Positions 41,567-54,836 of a stretch of DNA of 64,000 nt are shown here, one piece after another. This stretch comes from Anthopleura xanthogrammica. Lineage: Eukaryota; Cnidaria; Anthozoa; Actiniaria; Actiniidae. Position 1 is the stretch's first letter, and each line of letters opens with the position of its first letter. The notes under the pieces were generated by a model. That model ran no database searches. It was not told where the DNA came from and saw only the letters and a list, made by a program, of their open reading frames with translations. The position numbers and the translations under genes were made by a program. The stretch lies in NCBI GenBank assembly GCA_964019055.1, contig OZ025221.1, forward strand, positions 7,594,468 through 7,658,467. The letters are read 5' to 3'.

Positions 41567-44500
41567 ATGGACGATAAGGCTAGTGTTCTTCGAGCAAAGA
41601 TCAGCGATTTGGACAGATCAAGAAGTGGATATTTGGCTGCGATCACTCGGGTTTGTAATAAAATAGACGAAAAGTTGAGCGACTACAAGAATCTCGAAGT
41701 CATCCACGAGCTACATTCCAGACTGATCGGCGCCTTTGATCGTTATCAGCATTGTTGTCAACAGTATGCTAATTTACTAGACGAGTCCTGTGGAAAATAT
41801 TTAAGCGTAATGGAACAATATCAAGCGCAACTAAAGAGAAAGAAAGATTACAGTGAGAAAATAAATCTGTTTACCGCTAGTGCTGTTGAAGTTGAAGTTA
41901 CGAGACTCGAACAAGAAATCGCACGAACCGAAATGGAGATTCAAGAGACGCTAGAGATGAAACAAAATACGAAAGACGACAACCCAATGTCACGCGAAGA
42001 GGATTTCGATGAAATGATCGCCTCGCTCGTTATACCACCCCCTCCTATGTTTTCAGATGTCGTCACGCCGGATCCACAAGTAGTTGACAAGCCCCCTTTC
42101 TACAGAGATCAACAAAGTGTTACAGACTTCCCAAGTCAAGAGCTAGCTCCAAGAAGTACTCCACAGACTTCGCCAGAGTTGGTTACCTCATCACCCGTGT
42201 ATACATTCGCGAGTCCCCTGGACTCGCGTACTCCAAGGGCTCCACCCTACACGTCAACGCCCCTGTTTGCGTCGGCGTCCAAGACCACAGTCTTGCCGCT
42301 CATTGAGAGCAAAACCAGAGCTTCAAAACAAGCGAAACTCAACGCGGTCCCCGACCCGCGTACGTACGAAAGTGAATCGTCGCATGTAATAGTGAAAGAT
42401 CCATATCGTGTTCCAGAAGAAGTAGAAGGTCCCATGGTCCCCAACCAGAGTAAAGGTGCTCAAGACGACTATCTAAAGTTCAAACGTTTTCCTCCCAGAA
42501 CGAAAGTAGGGACGACAGAGCCCCACCCTACGCAAAGAAAATTGGCCTCGACCACGCCCAGTTCAGTCGAATACCCTTGTGTTAACAACGAAAGTCTTCT
42601 TACTACCATCGCCTCGGCAATATCGAGCATCAGTATGACCCAAGATTTACCTAAGGTGCAAGTGCAGAAATTTGATGGATCTCCTGAGAAGTTCCCGACC
42701 TTCCGCCAACGTTTCAGTCAAATGGTCGAATCACGTGGTCTCGATGAATCGGTGAAAATGACGTTGCTCTTACAGTTTCTAGAAGGTCAAGCTCTGAAGG
42801 CTGTGCAGCGTTATGAGGCCCTACCAGGGGGTCTCACCAGCGCGCTAAGGACTCTCCAAGAACGTTTTGGGCGCCCTGCCCAAGTGGTACGCGCGTGTGT
42901 AGATGGACTCACAAATGGCCCTGCAATACAGAATGACAAACGGGCCTTACAACAATTAGCAGATGACGCTCAAGCCACGTACTATACCTTGCACAGCATG
43001 GGCTACCTAGGAGAAATGAACACAGACAGCCTGGAGAGAATCATCGCACGCCTTCCGAAGTGGGCCCAGACCAAGTTCGTGGAAGTAACAAACAAGAAGA
43101 AAGGTGGACAACAGATGCCAACATTTAAAGACGTGGTCGACTTCCTACGAGATCGAGCAGAAGTTATGAACCATCCATTCCTAGCAAGAGCGTCTTGTGA
43201 AGTGGCCTCCACTAAACACCACAAATACGATCGACAGAAAACGACACCCACTAACTACAGGGTGACAGCCTACACTACAACAGCAAAGAAAGAAGAAGCG
43301 TGTCCATTGTGTGAAAGGCCACATCGCCTTTATCGATGCGAGCTCTTTAAAGCGAAGTCACCAAAGGAGAGGAATGAATTTGTAAAGACAAAGAAACTTT
43401 GTTTCAACTGTCTCAGTTCCACAGAACATACATCCAAGACATGCAAGTGTACAACTCGGTGCCAGGCGTCAGGTTGCGGAAAGCCCCATCACTCGTTATT
43501 ACATTTCACAGAACCGCAGACAAGTACCGCAGTCCAAGGGGACGAGAAACGCCCAGAGAATGACAACGAGGTTAAAGCCAAGCAGACAAACTACAGTATG
43601 ACTAAATCGTGTTCCACAGCTGCAGATGACTCACAGGACATCATGCTACAAGTACTTCCTTTAAAGATAACCGACGCAGGCTCTAATTCAATTACCACGT
43701 ACTGTTTAATAGACTCGGGCTCAGACGTCACACTGGTCGACCCTTCATTGATCAAAGAGCTTAACATTAAAGGAAAACCAGGAACACTCTATCTCAACAC
43801 TGTAAGTGACAAGGACGTGCCCAACCAGGCGGAGAAGGTGAGCTTCAAGCTAGAAGCAATAGACAAAGAAGAACACGAGGCGGTACCGGTTGAAAGTGCA
43901 TGGGCAGTGAAGGAGCTTACAATACCACTCAAACACACGAAGATTGTGAACCATGTTAACCAGTGGCCACACCTACGAGACGTCCCTTTCCCGGAAGTTG
44001 AAAGGAAGAAAATATCAGTCTTAATCGGCACCAACGTTAGTGAAGCCTTCATACCACTGGAGGTTAGAAGAGGAAAGTCAAATGCACCAATCGCCATAAG
44101 GTCTAGCTTAGGATGGAGCATCCTTGGCGGTGCTACCAAGGAGTCGACTAAACAATGCGCAAACTCGAACTTTGTTGCCGGTGAAGACCTTCAACTCAGT
44201 CGCCAGCTAGAAGAATTCTGGAAAGTAGAATCGTACGGTACCTACAACCTCGAAGCAGGACCACTATCCGTGGAGGATAAGCGAGCGCTTAAACGAATCG
44301 ACAGTACCATCACAAAGAACGGCGATCATTACCAGATAGGTCTCCTGTGGAAAGATGAGAACATTTCACTACCATACAACCGAAAGCTTGCGGAAGCCAG
44401 GATACAACATCTAAAGAAACGGTTTCGTCGTGATCCTGAACTAGAGTCGAAGTACAGAGCTGCGATGAGGGAATACCTGACGAAGGGGTACGCTAGAAGG

Positions 44501-46021
44501 TTGACAGATGAGGAAGTTGCTAAACGTAGCAACGTAACGTGGTATCTCCCACATCACCCGGTCTTGAATCCCAACAAGCCCAATAAGGTTAGGATCGTGT
44601 TTGATGCTGCCGCCAAGTTCGCTGGAGTATCACTGAACGACTGTCTACTGCAAGGCCCGTGTCTCACCAACGACCTCTCCGGGGTGCTAATAAGATTCAG
44701 ACAACACGAAGCCGCATTCACCGCGGACATAGAGGGCATGTTTAATCAAGTAGAGGTTACGCCAGAAGACACGGATGCGTCGAGGTTCTTGTGGTGGCCT
44801 GGAAGTACTGATGATCCGCCTCAGGAATACCAAATGTTAGTACACATCTTTGGCGCCAAATCATCGCCATGTTGTGCTAATAAAGCTCTGAAGACGGCAG
44901 CTGAAGACAAAAAACAGAGCTACGACCCACAAGTTATCGAGAGCGTGCATAGAAACTTTTATGTGGATGATGTTTTGAAATCCACTCCAACAACAGAGGA
45001 AGCTGTGCACATTGCGACAGAACTAGTTAAAGTGCTCAGAGAAGGAGGATTTCGTCTAACGAAATTCGCCAGCAATCGTCGAGAAATTCTTGCCGCACTC
45101 CCACGAGAAAGCAGAGTCAACCCAACGTTGGATCTGGACTTGGATCAGTTACCTATCCAACGCACATTAGGCATCTCATGGGACGCACACACTGATACCT
45201 TCCAGTTTAAAGTCATCCCGACCGAAAGGCCATTCACCAAGAGAGGAATCCTCAGTGTTGTCAGTTCGCTATTTGACCCACTAGGATTCTTGGCTCCGTA
45301 CGTCCTCCCGGTGAAAATACTTCTGCAAGACCTCTGGAGAAAGGAGTTTCTCTGGGACCAGGAAATTCCTGAACCTTATCTCACACAGTGGCGAAGGTGG
45401 TTGCAGTCCTTGCCGTCAATCGTGCATATCCGCATCCCAAGGTGTTACAAGACCGCTGACCTCGGCAAGATAACAACCACGCAGTTGCATCACTTTTCTG
45501 ATGCTTCCAGGAGTGGCTATGCTGCAGTGTCATACCTGAGGATGGTAGATGAAGAAGGAAGAATACACTGTGCCTTTGTCATGGGAAAGAGTCGAAACAC
45601 CCCTCTGAAAGAATGGACAATACCAAGACTAGAGCTACAAGCGGCCGTACTTGCAACACGTTTGAGCAAGACAGTCCTCAGGGAACTGGAGGAGCCAGTA
45701 GATGATACGCATTTCTGGTCAGACTCAATGACAACTTTACAGTACGTGCGAAATACTACCCGAAGATTCCACACCTTCGTGGCCAACCGTCTGACAGAGA
45801 TCCACGAGAGTACTACTCCAGAACAGTGGCATTTCGTTCCCGGCAACCTAAACCCAGCAGATGAGGGATCGCGGGGAATGGATATACAGTCCTTCCACCT
45901 GGGCTGCCGCTGGTGGCGAGGGCCAGACTTTCTGTGGAAACACGAGGAGGAATGGCCGAAGGAGCAAATCGGAGAACTTCCAGCTGATGACAAGAAAGAT
46001 CTTTATGGCCGTAAGCAGTGA
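41567..46021 (+). CDS. BEL/Pao gag-pol polyprotein (gag, protease, RT, RNase H)
   Basis: 1484 codons from ATG at 41567 to TGA at 46019-46021. The N-terminal region is coiled-coil-like. A gag domain of the DUF1759 type follows ([17 protein letters not shown]). Cys/His clusters at about residues 575-655 ([18 protein letters not shown]) resemble zinc knuckles. The protease has a DSGSD catalytic motif (about 716). The reverse transcriptase includes [12 protein letters not shown] and the YVDD active site (about 1132). The RNase H-like region contains [13 protein letters not shown] (about 1309). Integrase is not encoded before the stop. The sequence past the TGA stays in the same frame and encodes the usual BEL C-terminal tail. 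I describe it separately and do not join the two. Confidence 0.92.
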   Translation: MDDKASVLRAKISDLDRSRSGYLAAITRVCNKIDEKLSDYKNLEVIHELHSRLIGAFDRYQHCCQQYANLLDESCGKYLSVMEQYQAQLKRKKDYSEKINLFTASAVEVEVTRLEQEIARTEMEIQETLEMKQNTKDDNPMSREEDFDEMIASLVIPPPPMFSDVVTPDPQVVDKPPFYRDQQSVTDFPSQELAPRSTPQTSPELVTSSPVYTFASPLDSRTPRAPPYTSTPLFASASKTTVLPLIESKTRASKQAKLNAVPDPRTYESESSHVIVKDPYRVPEEVEGPMVPNQSKGAQDDYLKFKRFPPRTKVGTTEPHPTQRKLASTTPSSVEYPCVNNESLLTTIASAISSISMTQDLPKVQVQKFDGSPEKFPTFRQRFSQMVESRGLDESVKMTLLLQFLEGQALKAVQRYEALPGGLTSALRTLQERFGRPAQVVRACVDGLTNGPAIQNDKRALQQLADDAQATYYTLHSMGYLGEMNTDSLERIIARLPKWAQTKFVEVTNKKKGGQQMPTFKDVVDFLRDRAEVMNHPFLARASCEVASTKHHKYDRQKTTPTNYRVTAYTTTAKKEEACPLCERPHRLYRCELFKAKSPKERNEFVKTKKLCFNCLSSTEHTSKTCKCTTRCQASGCGKPHHSLLHFTEPQTSTAVQGDEKRPENDNEVKAKQTNYSMTKSCSTAADDSQDIMLQVLPLKITDAGSNSITTYCLIDSGSDVTLVDPSLIKELNIKGKPGTLYLNTVSDKDVPNQAEKVSFKLEAIDKEEHEAVPVESAWAVKELTIPLKHTKIVNHVNQWPHLRDVPFPEVERKKISVLIGTNVSEAFIPLEVRRGKSNAPIAIRSSLGWSILGGATKESTKQCANSNFVAGEDLQLSRQLEEFWKVESYGTYNLEAGPLSVEDKRALKRIDSTITKNGDHYQIGLLWKDENISLPYNRKLAEARIQHLKKRFRRDPELESKYRAAMREYLTKGYARRLTDEEVAKRSNVTWYLPHHPVLNPNKPNKVRIVFDAAAKFAGVSLNDCLLQGPCLTNDLSGVLIRFRQHEAAFTADIEGMFNQVEVTPEDTDASRFLWWPGSTDDPPQEYQMLVHIFGAKSSPCCANKALKTAAEDKKQSYDPQVIESVHRNFYVDDVLKSTPTTEEAVHIATELVKVLREGGFRLTKFASNRREILAALPRESRVNPTLDLDLDQLPIQRTLGISWDAHTDTFQFKVIPTERPFTKRGILSVVSSLFDPLGFLAPYVLPVKILLQDLWRKEFLWDQEIPEPYLTQWRRWLQSLPSIVHIRIPRCYKTADLGKITTTQLHHFSDASRSGYAAVSYLRMVDEEGRIHCAFVMGKSRNTPLKEWTIPRLELQAAVLATRLSKTVLRELEEPVDDTHFWSDSMTTLQYVRNTTRRFHTFVANRLTEIHESTTPEQWHFVPGNLNPADEGSRGMDIQSFHLGCRWWRGPDFLWKHEEEWPKEQIGELPADDKKDLYGRKQ

Positions 46022-46309
46022 AGGCAAGCTCAGTTTCTGGCCGACTGCATTTGGACAAGGTGGCTGCGAGAATATATCACAACGCTGCAGCGACGTCAGA
46101 AGTGGACGCACGACAAGAGGAATCTAGCTGTGAACGATTTGGTGCTCATCGCAGACAGCGCTCTACCAAGATCTCGTTGGCTTCTCGGAAGAGTTACAAG
46201 GATCTTCCCAGGTGAAGACCACCGTGTACGAGTTGCAGAAATCAAGACAAAGAGTTCCCTACTTGTTCGTCCTGTAAACAAGTTGTGTCTCGTATTGGAG
46301 GCAGTATGA
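46022..46309 (+). pseudogene. Remnant C-terminal tail of the BEL/Pao integrase region (DUF5641-type)
   Basis: An open stretch in the same frame as the upstream polyprotein, directly after its TGA, ending at TGA 46307-46309. It contains [33 protein letters not shown] and VRVAEIKTK, typical of the domain that ends BEL/Pao pol. The zinc-binding and DDE catalytic parts that should precede it are absent. It has no ATG of its own in a suitable place. Confidence 0.85.
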
Positions 46310-46438
46310 AGGACATTATCGTGAAGAGAACCAAAAGAGAAACATTATATGAACACTAAGAACACTGTTATGTCAGTAGTTTGAGTTTGATAGTTACATT
46401 AGGTTATAACGGGGTACATTCAGCCTGCCCCCCCGGGA

Positions 46439-46826
46439 TGTTGAGGCTAACCTCAACAAGCCATCCAATCCATAGGTCCGCGTTTCATATTCCAGTTTCC
46501 GTTGCGCCATCGTAATTTTCCCGTAATGCTTTGCGCGCGAGGTATGTAGCATGTGCTCATATCGTGGTGTGTGTGTGTTCGCCTGTCGTGTCGTCAATTT
46601 GGTGAGTTTATCCAGTCTTTTTTGCATTTTATTTTCCTTGTATGTATTGTAATTTTGCTGTATTAATTGCTTTAGGTTTCACCGGGTTTTCCAACCGGGT
46701 TTCCACTGTGTTTTCCCACAATTTGTAAGCTAGAGAATAAAGGGTTTGTTTACAACCAAGTTGTGCCCGCGTAGAAACCAGATGACTCGACATTCCACCC
46801 GCATTCCTTGTATGTAGTCCGCTACA
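46439..46826 (+). repeat. 3' LTR of the BEL/Pao element
   Basis: 388 bp, no difference from the 5' LTR seen by eye. It is preceded by CAGCCTGCCCCCCCGGGA. A conventional purine-rich priming tract is not obvious; GGGG and CCCGGGA are the nearest candidates. Confidence 0.92.
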
Positions 46827-49800
46827 ACAGGCCTCAATCCTACTTGCTGCTGGGTGTTATCACCAAACTATCTATCTAGATAGGATGCCAGAGGTTCAAA
46901 GTGGATAAAACTTTTTACCTTACGCTTCTAGCTTCTGCAAAACGAGAGATATTCAAGATTTTCTACAGCTTATCCTTCCCACACCTGCGAAACCATTTAT
47001 AAGGCAATGTATGACTGTCAAACAGGATTTTTGGTCATTTTTTTCGCGAATCGATATTCACTCGATAACTCAATTTTCTTGACCGTTTTCGATAGCATAT
47101 TGATTTTCAATAAGAAATTTTGAGGTGCGAGAGAGGAAAGTTGGATTTTTCACTAACTCCCTTGTAGGTTTCCCTGCGTTCAGCTAAACAAGAAATATGG
47201 CTGACTTGGCTCGCAGGGGACCACAAAACAGGCCTCAATCCTACTTGCTGCTTGTTGTTATCACCAAACTATCTATCTAGATAGGATGCCAGAGGTTCAA
47301 AGTGGATAAAACTTTTTACCTTACGCTTCTAGCTTCTGCAAAACGAGAGATATTCAAGATTTTCTACAGCTTATCCTTCCCACACCTGCGAAACCATTTA
47401 TAAGGCAATGTATGACTGTCAAACAGGATTTTTGGTCATTTTTTTCGCGAATCGATATTCACTCGAAAACTCAATTTTCTTGACCGTTTTGGATAGCATA
47501 TTGATTTTCAATAAGAAATTTTGAGGTGCGAGAGAGGAAAGTTGGATTTTTCACTCACTCCCTTGTAGGTTTCCCTGCGTTCAGCTAAACAAGAAATATG
47601 GCTGACTTGGCTCGCAGGGGACCACAAAACAGGCCTCAATCCTACTTGCTGCTGGGTGTTATCACCAAACTATCTATCTAGATAGGATGCCAGAGGTTCA
47701 AAGTGGATAAAACTTTTTACCTTACGCTTCTAGCTTCTGCAAAACGAGAGATATTCAAGATTTTCTACAGCTTATCCTTCCCACACCTGCGAAACCATTT
47801 ATAAGGCAATGTATGACTGTCAAACAGGATTTTTGGTCATTTTTTTCGCGAATCGATATTCACTCGATAACTCAATTTTCTTGACCGTTTTCGATAGCAT
47901 ATTGATTTTCAATAAGAAATTTTGAGGTGCGAGAGAGGAAAGTTGGATTTTTCACTAACTCCCTTGTAGGTTTCCCTGCGTTCAGCTAAACAAGAAATAT
48001 GGCTGACTTGGCTCGCAGGGGACCACAAAACAGGCCTCAATCCTACTTGCTGCTGCGTGTTATCACCAAACTATCTATCCATTTAGGATGCCAGAGGTTC
48101 AAAGTGAATAAAACTGTTTACCTTACGCTTCTAGCTTCTGCAAAATGAGAGATATTCAAGATTTTCTACAGCTTATCCTTCCCACAGCTACGAAACCATT
48201 TATAAGGCAATGTATGACTGTCAAACGAGATTTTTGGTCATTTTTTTCGCGAATCGATATTCACTCCAAAACTCAATTTTCTTGACCTTTTTCGATAGCA
48301 TATTGATTTTCAATAAGAAATTTTGAGGTGCGAGAGAGGAAAGTTGGATTTTTCACTAACTCCCTTGTAGGTTTCCCTGCGTTCAGCTAAACAAGAAATA
48401 TGGCTGACTTGGCTCGCAGGGGACCACAAAACAGGCCTCAATCCTACTTGCTGCTGCGTGTTATCACCAAACTATCTATCTAGATAGGATGCCAGAGGTT
48501 CAAAGTGGATAAAACTTTTTACCTTACGCTTCTAGCTTCTGCAAAACGAGAGATATTCAAGATTTTCTACAGCTTATCCTTCCCACACCTGCGAAACCAT
48601 TTATAAGGCAATGTATGACTGTCAAACAGGATTTTTGGTCATTTTTTTCGCGAATCGATATTCACTCGAAAACTCAATTTTCTTGACCGTTTTGGATAGC
48701 ATATTGATTTTCAATAAGAAATTTTGAGGTGCGAGAGAGGAAAGTTGGATTTTTCACTAACTCCCTTGTAGGTTTCCCTGCGTTCAGCTAAACAAGAAAT
48801 ATGGCTGACTTGGCTCGCAGGGGACCACAAAACAGGCCTCAATCCTACTTGCTGCTGGGTGTTATCACCAAACTATCTATCTAGATAGGATGCCAGAGGT
48901 TCAAAGTGGATAAAACTTTTTACCTTACGCTTCTAGCTTCTGCAAAACGAGAGATATTCAAGATTTTCTACAGCTTATCCTTCCCACACCTGCGAAACCA
49001 TTTATAAGGCAATGTATGACTGTCAAACAGGATTTTTGGTCATTTTTTTCGCGAATCGATATTCACTCGATAACTCAATCTTCTTGACCGTTTTCGATAG
49101 CATATTGATTTTCAATAAGAAATTTTGAGGTGCGAGAGAGGAAAGTTGGATTTTTCACTAACTCCCTTGTAGGTTTCCCTGCGTTCAGCTAAACAAGAAA
49201 TATGGCTGACTTGGCTCGCAGGGGACCACAAAACAGGCCTCAATCCTACTTGCTGCTGCGTGTTATCACCAAACTATCTATCTAGATAGGATGCCAGAGG
49301 TTCAAAGTGGATAAAACTTTTTACCTTACGCTTCTAGCTTCTGCAAAACGAGAGATATTCAAGATTTTCTACAGCTTATCCTTCTCACACCTGCGAAACC
49401 ATTTATAAGGCAATGTATGACTGTCAAACAGGATTTTTGGTCATTTTTTTCGCGAATCGATATTCACTCGATAACTCAATTTTCTTGACCGTTTTCGATA
49501 GCATATTGATTTTCAATAAGAAATTTTGAGGTGCGAGAGAGGAAAGTTGGATTTTTCACTAACTCCCTTGTAGGTTTCCCTGCGTTCAGCTAAACAAGAA
49601 ATATGGCTGACTTGGCTCGCAGGGGACCACAAAACAGGCCTCAATCCTACTTGCTGCTTGTTGTTATCACCAAACTATCTATCTAGATAGGATGCCAGAG
49701 GTTCAAAGTGGATAAAACTTTTTACCTTACGCTTCTAGCTTCTGCAAAACGAGAGATATTCAAGATTTTCTACAGCTTATCCTTCCCACACCTGCGAAAC

Positions 49801-52800
49801 CATTTATAAGGCAATGTATGACTGTCAAACAGGATTTTTGGTCATTTTTTTCGCGAATCGATATTCACTCGAAAACTCAATTTTCTTGACCGTTTTCGAT
49901 AGCATATTGATTTTCAATAAGAAATTTTGAGGTGCGAGAGAGGAAAGTTGGATTTTTCACTCACTCCCTTGTAGGTTTCCCTGCGTTCAGCTAAACAAGA
50001 AATATGGCTGACTTGGCTCGCAGGGGACCACAAAACAGGCCTCAATCCTACTTGCTGCTGGGTGTTATCACCAAACTATCTATCTAGATAGGATGCCAGA
50101 GGTTCAAAGTGGATAAAACTTTTTACCTTACGCTTCTAGCTTCTGCAAAACGAGAGATATTCAAGATTTTCTACAGCTTATCCTTCCCACACCTGCGAAA
50201 CCATTTATAAGGCAATGTATGACTGTCAAACAGGATTTTTGGTCATTTTTTTCGCGAATCGATATTCACTCGATAACTCAATTTTCTTGACCGTTTTCGA
50301 TAGCATATTGATTTTCAATAAGAAATTTTGAGGTGCGAGAGAGGAAAGTTGGATTTTTCACTCACTCCCTTGTAGGTTTCCCTGCGTTCAGCTAAACAAG
50401 AAATATGGCTGACTTGGCTCGCAGGGGACCACAAAACAGGCCTCAATCCTACTTGCTGCTGCGTGTTATCACCAAACTATCTATCCATTTAGGATGCCAG
50501 AGGTTCAAAGTGGATAAAACTGTTTACCTTACGCTTCTAGCTTCTGCAAAACGAGAGATATTCAAGATTTTCTACAGCTTATCCTTCTCACACCTGCGAA
50601 ACCATTTATAAGGCAATGTATGACTGTCAAACAGGATTTTTGGTCATTTTTTTCGCGAATCGATATTCACTCGATAACTCAATTTTCTTGACCGTTTTCG
50701 ATAGCATATTGATTTTCAATAAGAAATTTTGAGGTGCGAGAGAGGAAAGTTGGATTTTTCACTAACTCCCTTGTAGGTTTCCCTGCGTTCAGCTAAACAA
50801 GAAATATGGCTGACTTGGCTCGCAGGGGACCACAAAACAGGCCTCAATCCTACTTGCTGCTGCGTGTTATCACCAAACTATCTATCTAGATAGGATGCCA
50901 GAGGTTCAAAGTGGATAAAACTTTTTACCTTACGCTTCTAGCTTCTGCAAAACGAGAGATATTCAAGATTTTCTACAGCTTATCCTTCCCACAGCTACGA
51001 AACCATTTATAAGGCAATGTATGACTGTCAAACAGGATTTTTGGTCATTTTTTTTCGCGAATCGATATTCACTCCAAAACTCAATTTTCTTGACCGTTTT
51101 CGATAGCATATTGATTTTCAATAAGAAATTTTGAGGTGCGAGAGAGGAAAGTTGGATTTTTCACTAACTCCCTTGTAGGTTTCCCTGCGTTCAGCTAAAC
51201 AAGAAATATGGCTGACTTGGCTCGCAGGGGACCACAAAACAGGCCTCAATCCTACTTGCTGCTGCGTGTTATCACCAAACTATCTATCTAGATAGGATGC
51301 CAGAGGTTCAAAGTGGATAAAACTTTTTACCTTACGCTTCTAGCTTCTGCAAAACGAGAGATATTCAAGATTTTCTACAGCTTATCCTTCCCACAGCTAC
51401 GAAACCATTTATAAGGCAATGTATGACTGTCAAACAGGATTTTTGGTCATTTTTTTTCGCGAATCGATATTCACTCCAAAACTCAATTTTCTTGACCGTT
51501 TTCGATAGCATATTGATTTTCAATAAGAAATTTTGAGGTGCGAGAGAGGAAAGTTGGATTTTTCACTAACTCCCTTGTAGGTTTCCCTGCGTTCAGCTAA
51601 ACAAGAAATATGGCTGACTTGGCTCGCAGGGGACCACAAAATAGGCCTCAATCCTACTTGCTGCTGGGTGTTATCACCAAACTATCTATCTAGATAGGAT
51701 ACCAGAGGTTCAAAGTGGATAAAACTGTTTACCTTAGGCTTCTAGCTTCTGCAAAACGAGAGATATTCAAGATTTTCTACAGCTTATCCTTCCCACAGCT
51801 ACGAAACCATTTATAAGGCAATGTATGACTGTCAAACAGGATTTTTGGTCATTTTTTTTCGCGAATCGATATTCACTCCAAAACTCAATTTTCTTGACCG
51901 TTTTCGATAGCATATTGATTTTCAATAAGAAATTTTGAGGTGCGAGAGAGGAAAGTTGGATTTTTCACTAACTCCCTTGTAGGTTTCCCTGCGTTCAGCT
52001 AAACAAGAAATATGGCTGACTTGGCTCGCAGGGGACCACAAAACAGGCCTCAATCCTACTTGCTGCTGCGTGTTATCACCAAACTATCTATCCATTTAGG
52101 ATGCCAGAGGTTCAAAGTGGATAAAACTGTTTACCTTACGCTTCTAGCTTCTGCAAAACGAGAGATATTCAAGATTTTCTACAGCTTATCCTTCTCACAC
52201 CTGCGAAACCATTTATAAGGCAATGTATGACTGTCAAACAGGATTTTTGGTCATTTTTTTCGCGAATCGATATTCACTCGATAACTCAATTTTCTTGACC
52301 GTTTTCGATAGCATATTGATTTTCAATAAGAAATTTTGAGGTGCGAGAGAGGAAAGTTGGATTTTTCACTAACTCCCTTGTAGGTTTCCCTGCGTTCAGC
52401 TAAACAAGAAATATGGCTGACTTGGCTCGCAGGGGACCACAAAACAGGCCTCAATCCTACTTGCTGCTGCGTGTTATCACCAAACTATCTATCTAGATAG
52501 GATGCCAGAGGTTCAAAGTGGATAAAACGTTTTACCTTAGGCTTCTAGCTTCTGCAAAACGAGAGATATTCAAGATTTTCTACAGCTTATCCTTCCCACA
52601 GCTACGAAACCATTTATAAGGCAATGTATGACTGTCAAACAGGATTTTTGGTCATTTTTTTCGCGAATCGATATTCACTCCAAAACTCAATTTTCTTGAC
52701 CTTTTTCGATAGCATATTGATTTTCAATAAGAAATTTTGAGGTGCGAGAGAGGAAAGTTGGATTTTTCACTAACTCCCTTGTAGGTTTCCCTGCGTTCAG

Positions 52801-53172
52801 CTAAACAAGAAATATGGCTGACTTGGCTCGCAGGGGACCACAAAACAGGCCTCAATCCTACTTGCTGCTGCGTGTTATCACCAAACTATCTATCTAGATA
52901 GGATGCCAGAGGTTCAAAGTGGATAAAACTTTTTACCTTACGCTTCTAGCTTCTGCAAAACGAGAGATATTCAAGATTTTCTACAGCTTATCCTTCCCAC
53001 AGCTACTAAACCATTTATAAGGCAATGTATGACTGTCAAACAGGATTTTTGGTCATTTTTTTCGCGAATCGATATTCACTCCAAAACTCAATTTTCTTGA
53101 CCGTTTTCGATAGCATATTGATTTTCAATAAGAAATTTGAAGGTGCGAGAGAGGAAAGTTGGATTTTTCACT
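46827..53172 (+). repeat. Main ~401-bp satellite array (about 16 monomers)
   Basis: Monomers recur every 401-402 bp (the string CAGGCCTCAATCC is at 46828, 47229, 47630, 48031 and so on). They are near-identical, with recurring variant types: CACACCTGCG versus CACAGCTACG, CTCGATAACTC versus CTCCAAAACTC, TCTAGATAGG versus TCCATTTAGG. Each includes ATGGCTGACTTGGCTCGCAG. In some monomers (50405, 52012) a 68-codon frame is open, but variants break it elsewhere. No gene is supported. Confidence 0.95.
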
Positions 53173-53189
53173 GACCCCTGGGTCCTGGT

Positions 53190-53310
53190 CAATAGTCAAA
53201 TTTTTTGACCGTTTTCGATAGCATATTGATTTTTAATAAAAAAAATTGAGGTGCGAGAGGGGAAAGTTGGATTTTTTTAGTGACCCCCTGGTAGGTTTGC
53301 ATGACCTCAT
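53190..53310 (+). repeat. Degenerate edge monomer of the satellite
   Basis: TTTTGACCGTTTTCGATAGC, then GAGGTGCGAG and GGAAAGTTGGATTTTTTTAG, match the satellite's 3' half with substitutions. This is the eroded array boundary. Confidence 0.8.
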
Positions 53311-53691
53311 TGCCAGTGTGAACAAGTTATCAACACGTTTTTAGATGATCTGAAAAACAAGGTGACATTATCAAAATTGATTTACTTAGAACTTAGTTTG
53401 GGTAAACTCAACTTTTTTTCATTTCCTGGGTATTTGAATCTCGGGTGACATTATACTTTGAGTCACTCAGATTATACCTTGCACGAGTCTCCATCATCCA
53501 TGACGAGTGGGAGTATCTTTGAGTAAGCAAATAATACTTATCTTCTAACCTTATTAATCTATAGCTATTTTAATTAAGACACGTACTGAGCAATAACTCA
53601 TCGCTTTCGCTCCAACCATTCTATTGCACGTGCCAAGGTGCAATTTCTACTTTTTCTCTGCTGACGATTGACCAAAACAAACTAAGCGGGC

Positions 53692-53912
53692 CGAGTTCAT
53701 GCAGACGTTGAACGTTTGCCGCGTCGGATCTAATTGTCTTTGACGCCAGCGGCTAAGAAAACGCTGAGAACTACCATCAGCTCTTTTGCTTAATAGCGTC
53801 TCCTTGGTTTACATACTTCTACTTGTTTAAGGGAAAACAGCGCTCGACCTCAAAGGTATTTAGATTCGACGCGGCAAAAGTAGTCGACGTTTGAACTGGG
53901 CCTGCATGAGCT
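53692..53912. repeat. Inverted-repeat element
   Basis: GGGCCGAGTTCATGCAGACG and AACGTTTGCCGCGTCGGATC on the left are complementary, with mismatches, to GATTCGACGCGGCAAAAG and AACTGGGCCTGCATGAGCT on the right. MITE-like; single copy here. Confidence 0.6.
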
Positions 53913-54184
53913 GTATTGTGCGTGTGAGTCTTTGACTGAGAGAAAGTCAACAGCTGTGCATCTTTTTAAAAACATGAACAGGCTTAGTATATATATATAT
54001 ATACATCTTGCAGAAGTTAATGATTATTGTATGTAAACAAAAAGAAGAGTAACAATAGGTTCTTTTTATTTGAAGCCGATAAATTAAAATGAGTATAAAA
54101 ATATTGGAAGGATTTCCTAGAAGTTTTCCGTTACGATAGTTTAAGTTCTTCACCAGCTAGCTGAGAATAATCTAATAAAAGTTT

Positions 54185-54620
54185 CGCTGTGGCTATATGC
54201 CCGGCAGCCGGTCACGATCTCAAAAAGACTAAATACCCGGCAGTCCAAACTTTCGCCAATATCTTTGTGAAAACGTTATCAAACCAAATCAAAGTGAACT
54301 ACCTTTTTTTAGAAATGTCAAAGCGCTTCTCGTGAGCTACATGGATCGGTTTAGGGGCCGTTTGCCTTTAGAAAAGTGGTACTTGAAATTGTTTACGCTA
54401 TATACTGCTAGTGCTCGATTGTATACTATACGGAGAAAAATCGAAAAGCCAAATGACCGATCCATGTAGCTCACGAGAAGCGCTTGACATTTCTAAACAA
54501 AGATAGACTAGTTTGATTTGGTTTGATAACGTTTTAACAAAGATATTGGCGAAAGTTTGGACTGCCGGGCATTTAGTCTATTTGAGATCGTGACCGGCTG
54601 CCGGGCATATAGCCACAGCG
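54185..54620. mobile_element. 436-bp foldback element with 9-bp target duplication (MULE-like)
   Basis: Ends CGCTGTGGCTATATGCCCGG and CCGGGCATATAGCCACAGCG are perfectly complementary. The arms extend about 190 bp each, including CCGGTCACGATCTC and GAGATCGTGACCGG, and GAGCTACATGGATCGGT. TAAAAGTTT flanks both ends (54176-54184 and 54621-54629). Long arms plus a 9-bp duplication fit Mutator-like non-autonomous elements. Confidence 0.8.
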
Positions 54621-54836
54621 TAAAAGTTTATAGCAAATTTCCTTTTTCTTCTATTCTATTTTTATTGTAACGGTACGTTAACTGAACGATTAAAACTAGA
54701 AGAGTTCAGTTCTGTTGAGAGTTGGAGCATTTCTCGCCGCCCCTTTGTACGGTGGATATTTTTTTGGGGGTGGCCATTTCAATTTTTGTTTTCTCCAGTA
54801 TCATCCACAATCCCGACCGCGTTATCTTCTAAGACT

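Larger units (their letters stand above)
41163..46826 (+). mobile_element. BEL/Pao LTR retrotransposon, young, integrase core deleted
   Basis: The element spans 5,664 bp, with 388-bp direct LTRs (41163-41550 and 46439-46826) beginning TG and ending CA. The host 5-mer ACAGG is duplicated on both sides (41158-41162 and 46827-46831). It interrupts a satellite monomer, which resumes in register after it. I saw no difference between the two LTRs by eye, so insertion is very recent. The coding region carries gag, protease, reverse transcriptase and RNase H but no integrase catalytic core, so its mobility must depend on enzyme supplied in trans. Confidence 0.93.

Noticed and set aside
41353..41646. 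97-codon minus-strand frame across the LTR and gag start
   Set aside because: Antisense shadow of the BEL/Pao LTR and gag; no independent support.
50405..52218. Identical 68-codon frames in satellite monomers
   Set aside because: Open only in some monomers; others with the same ATG carry disrupting variants. No sign of selection on the frame.
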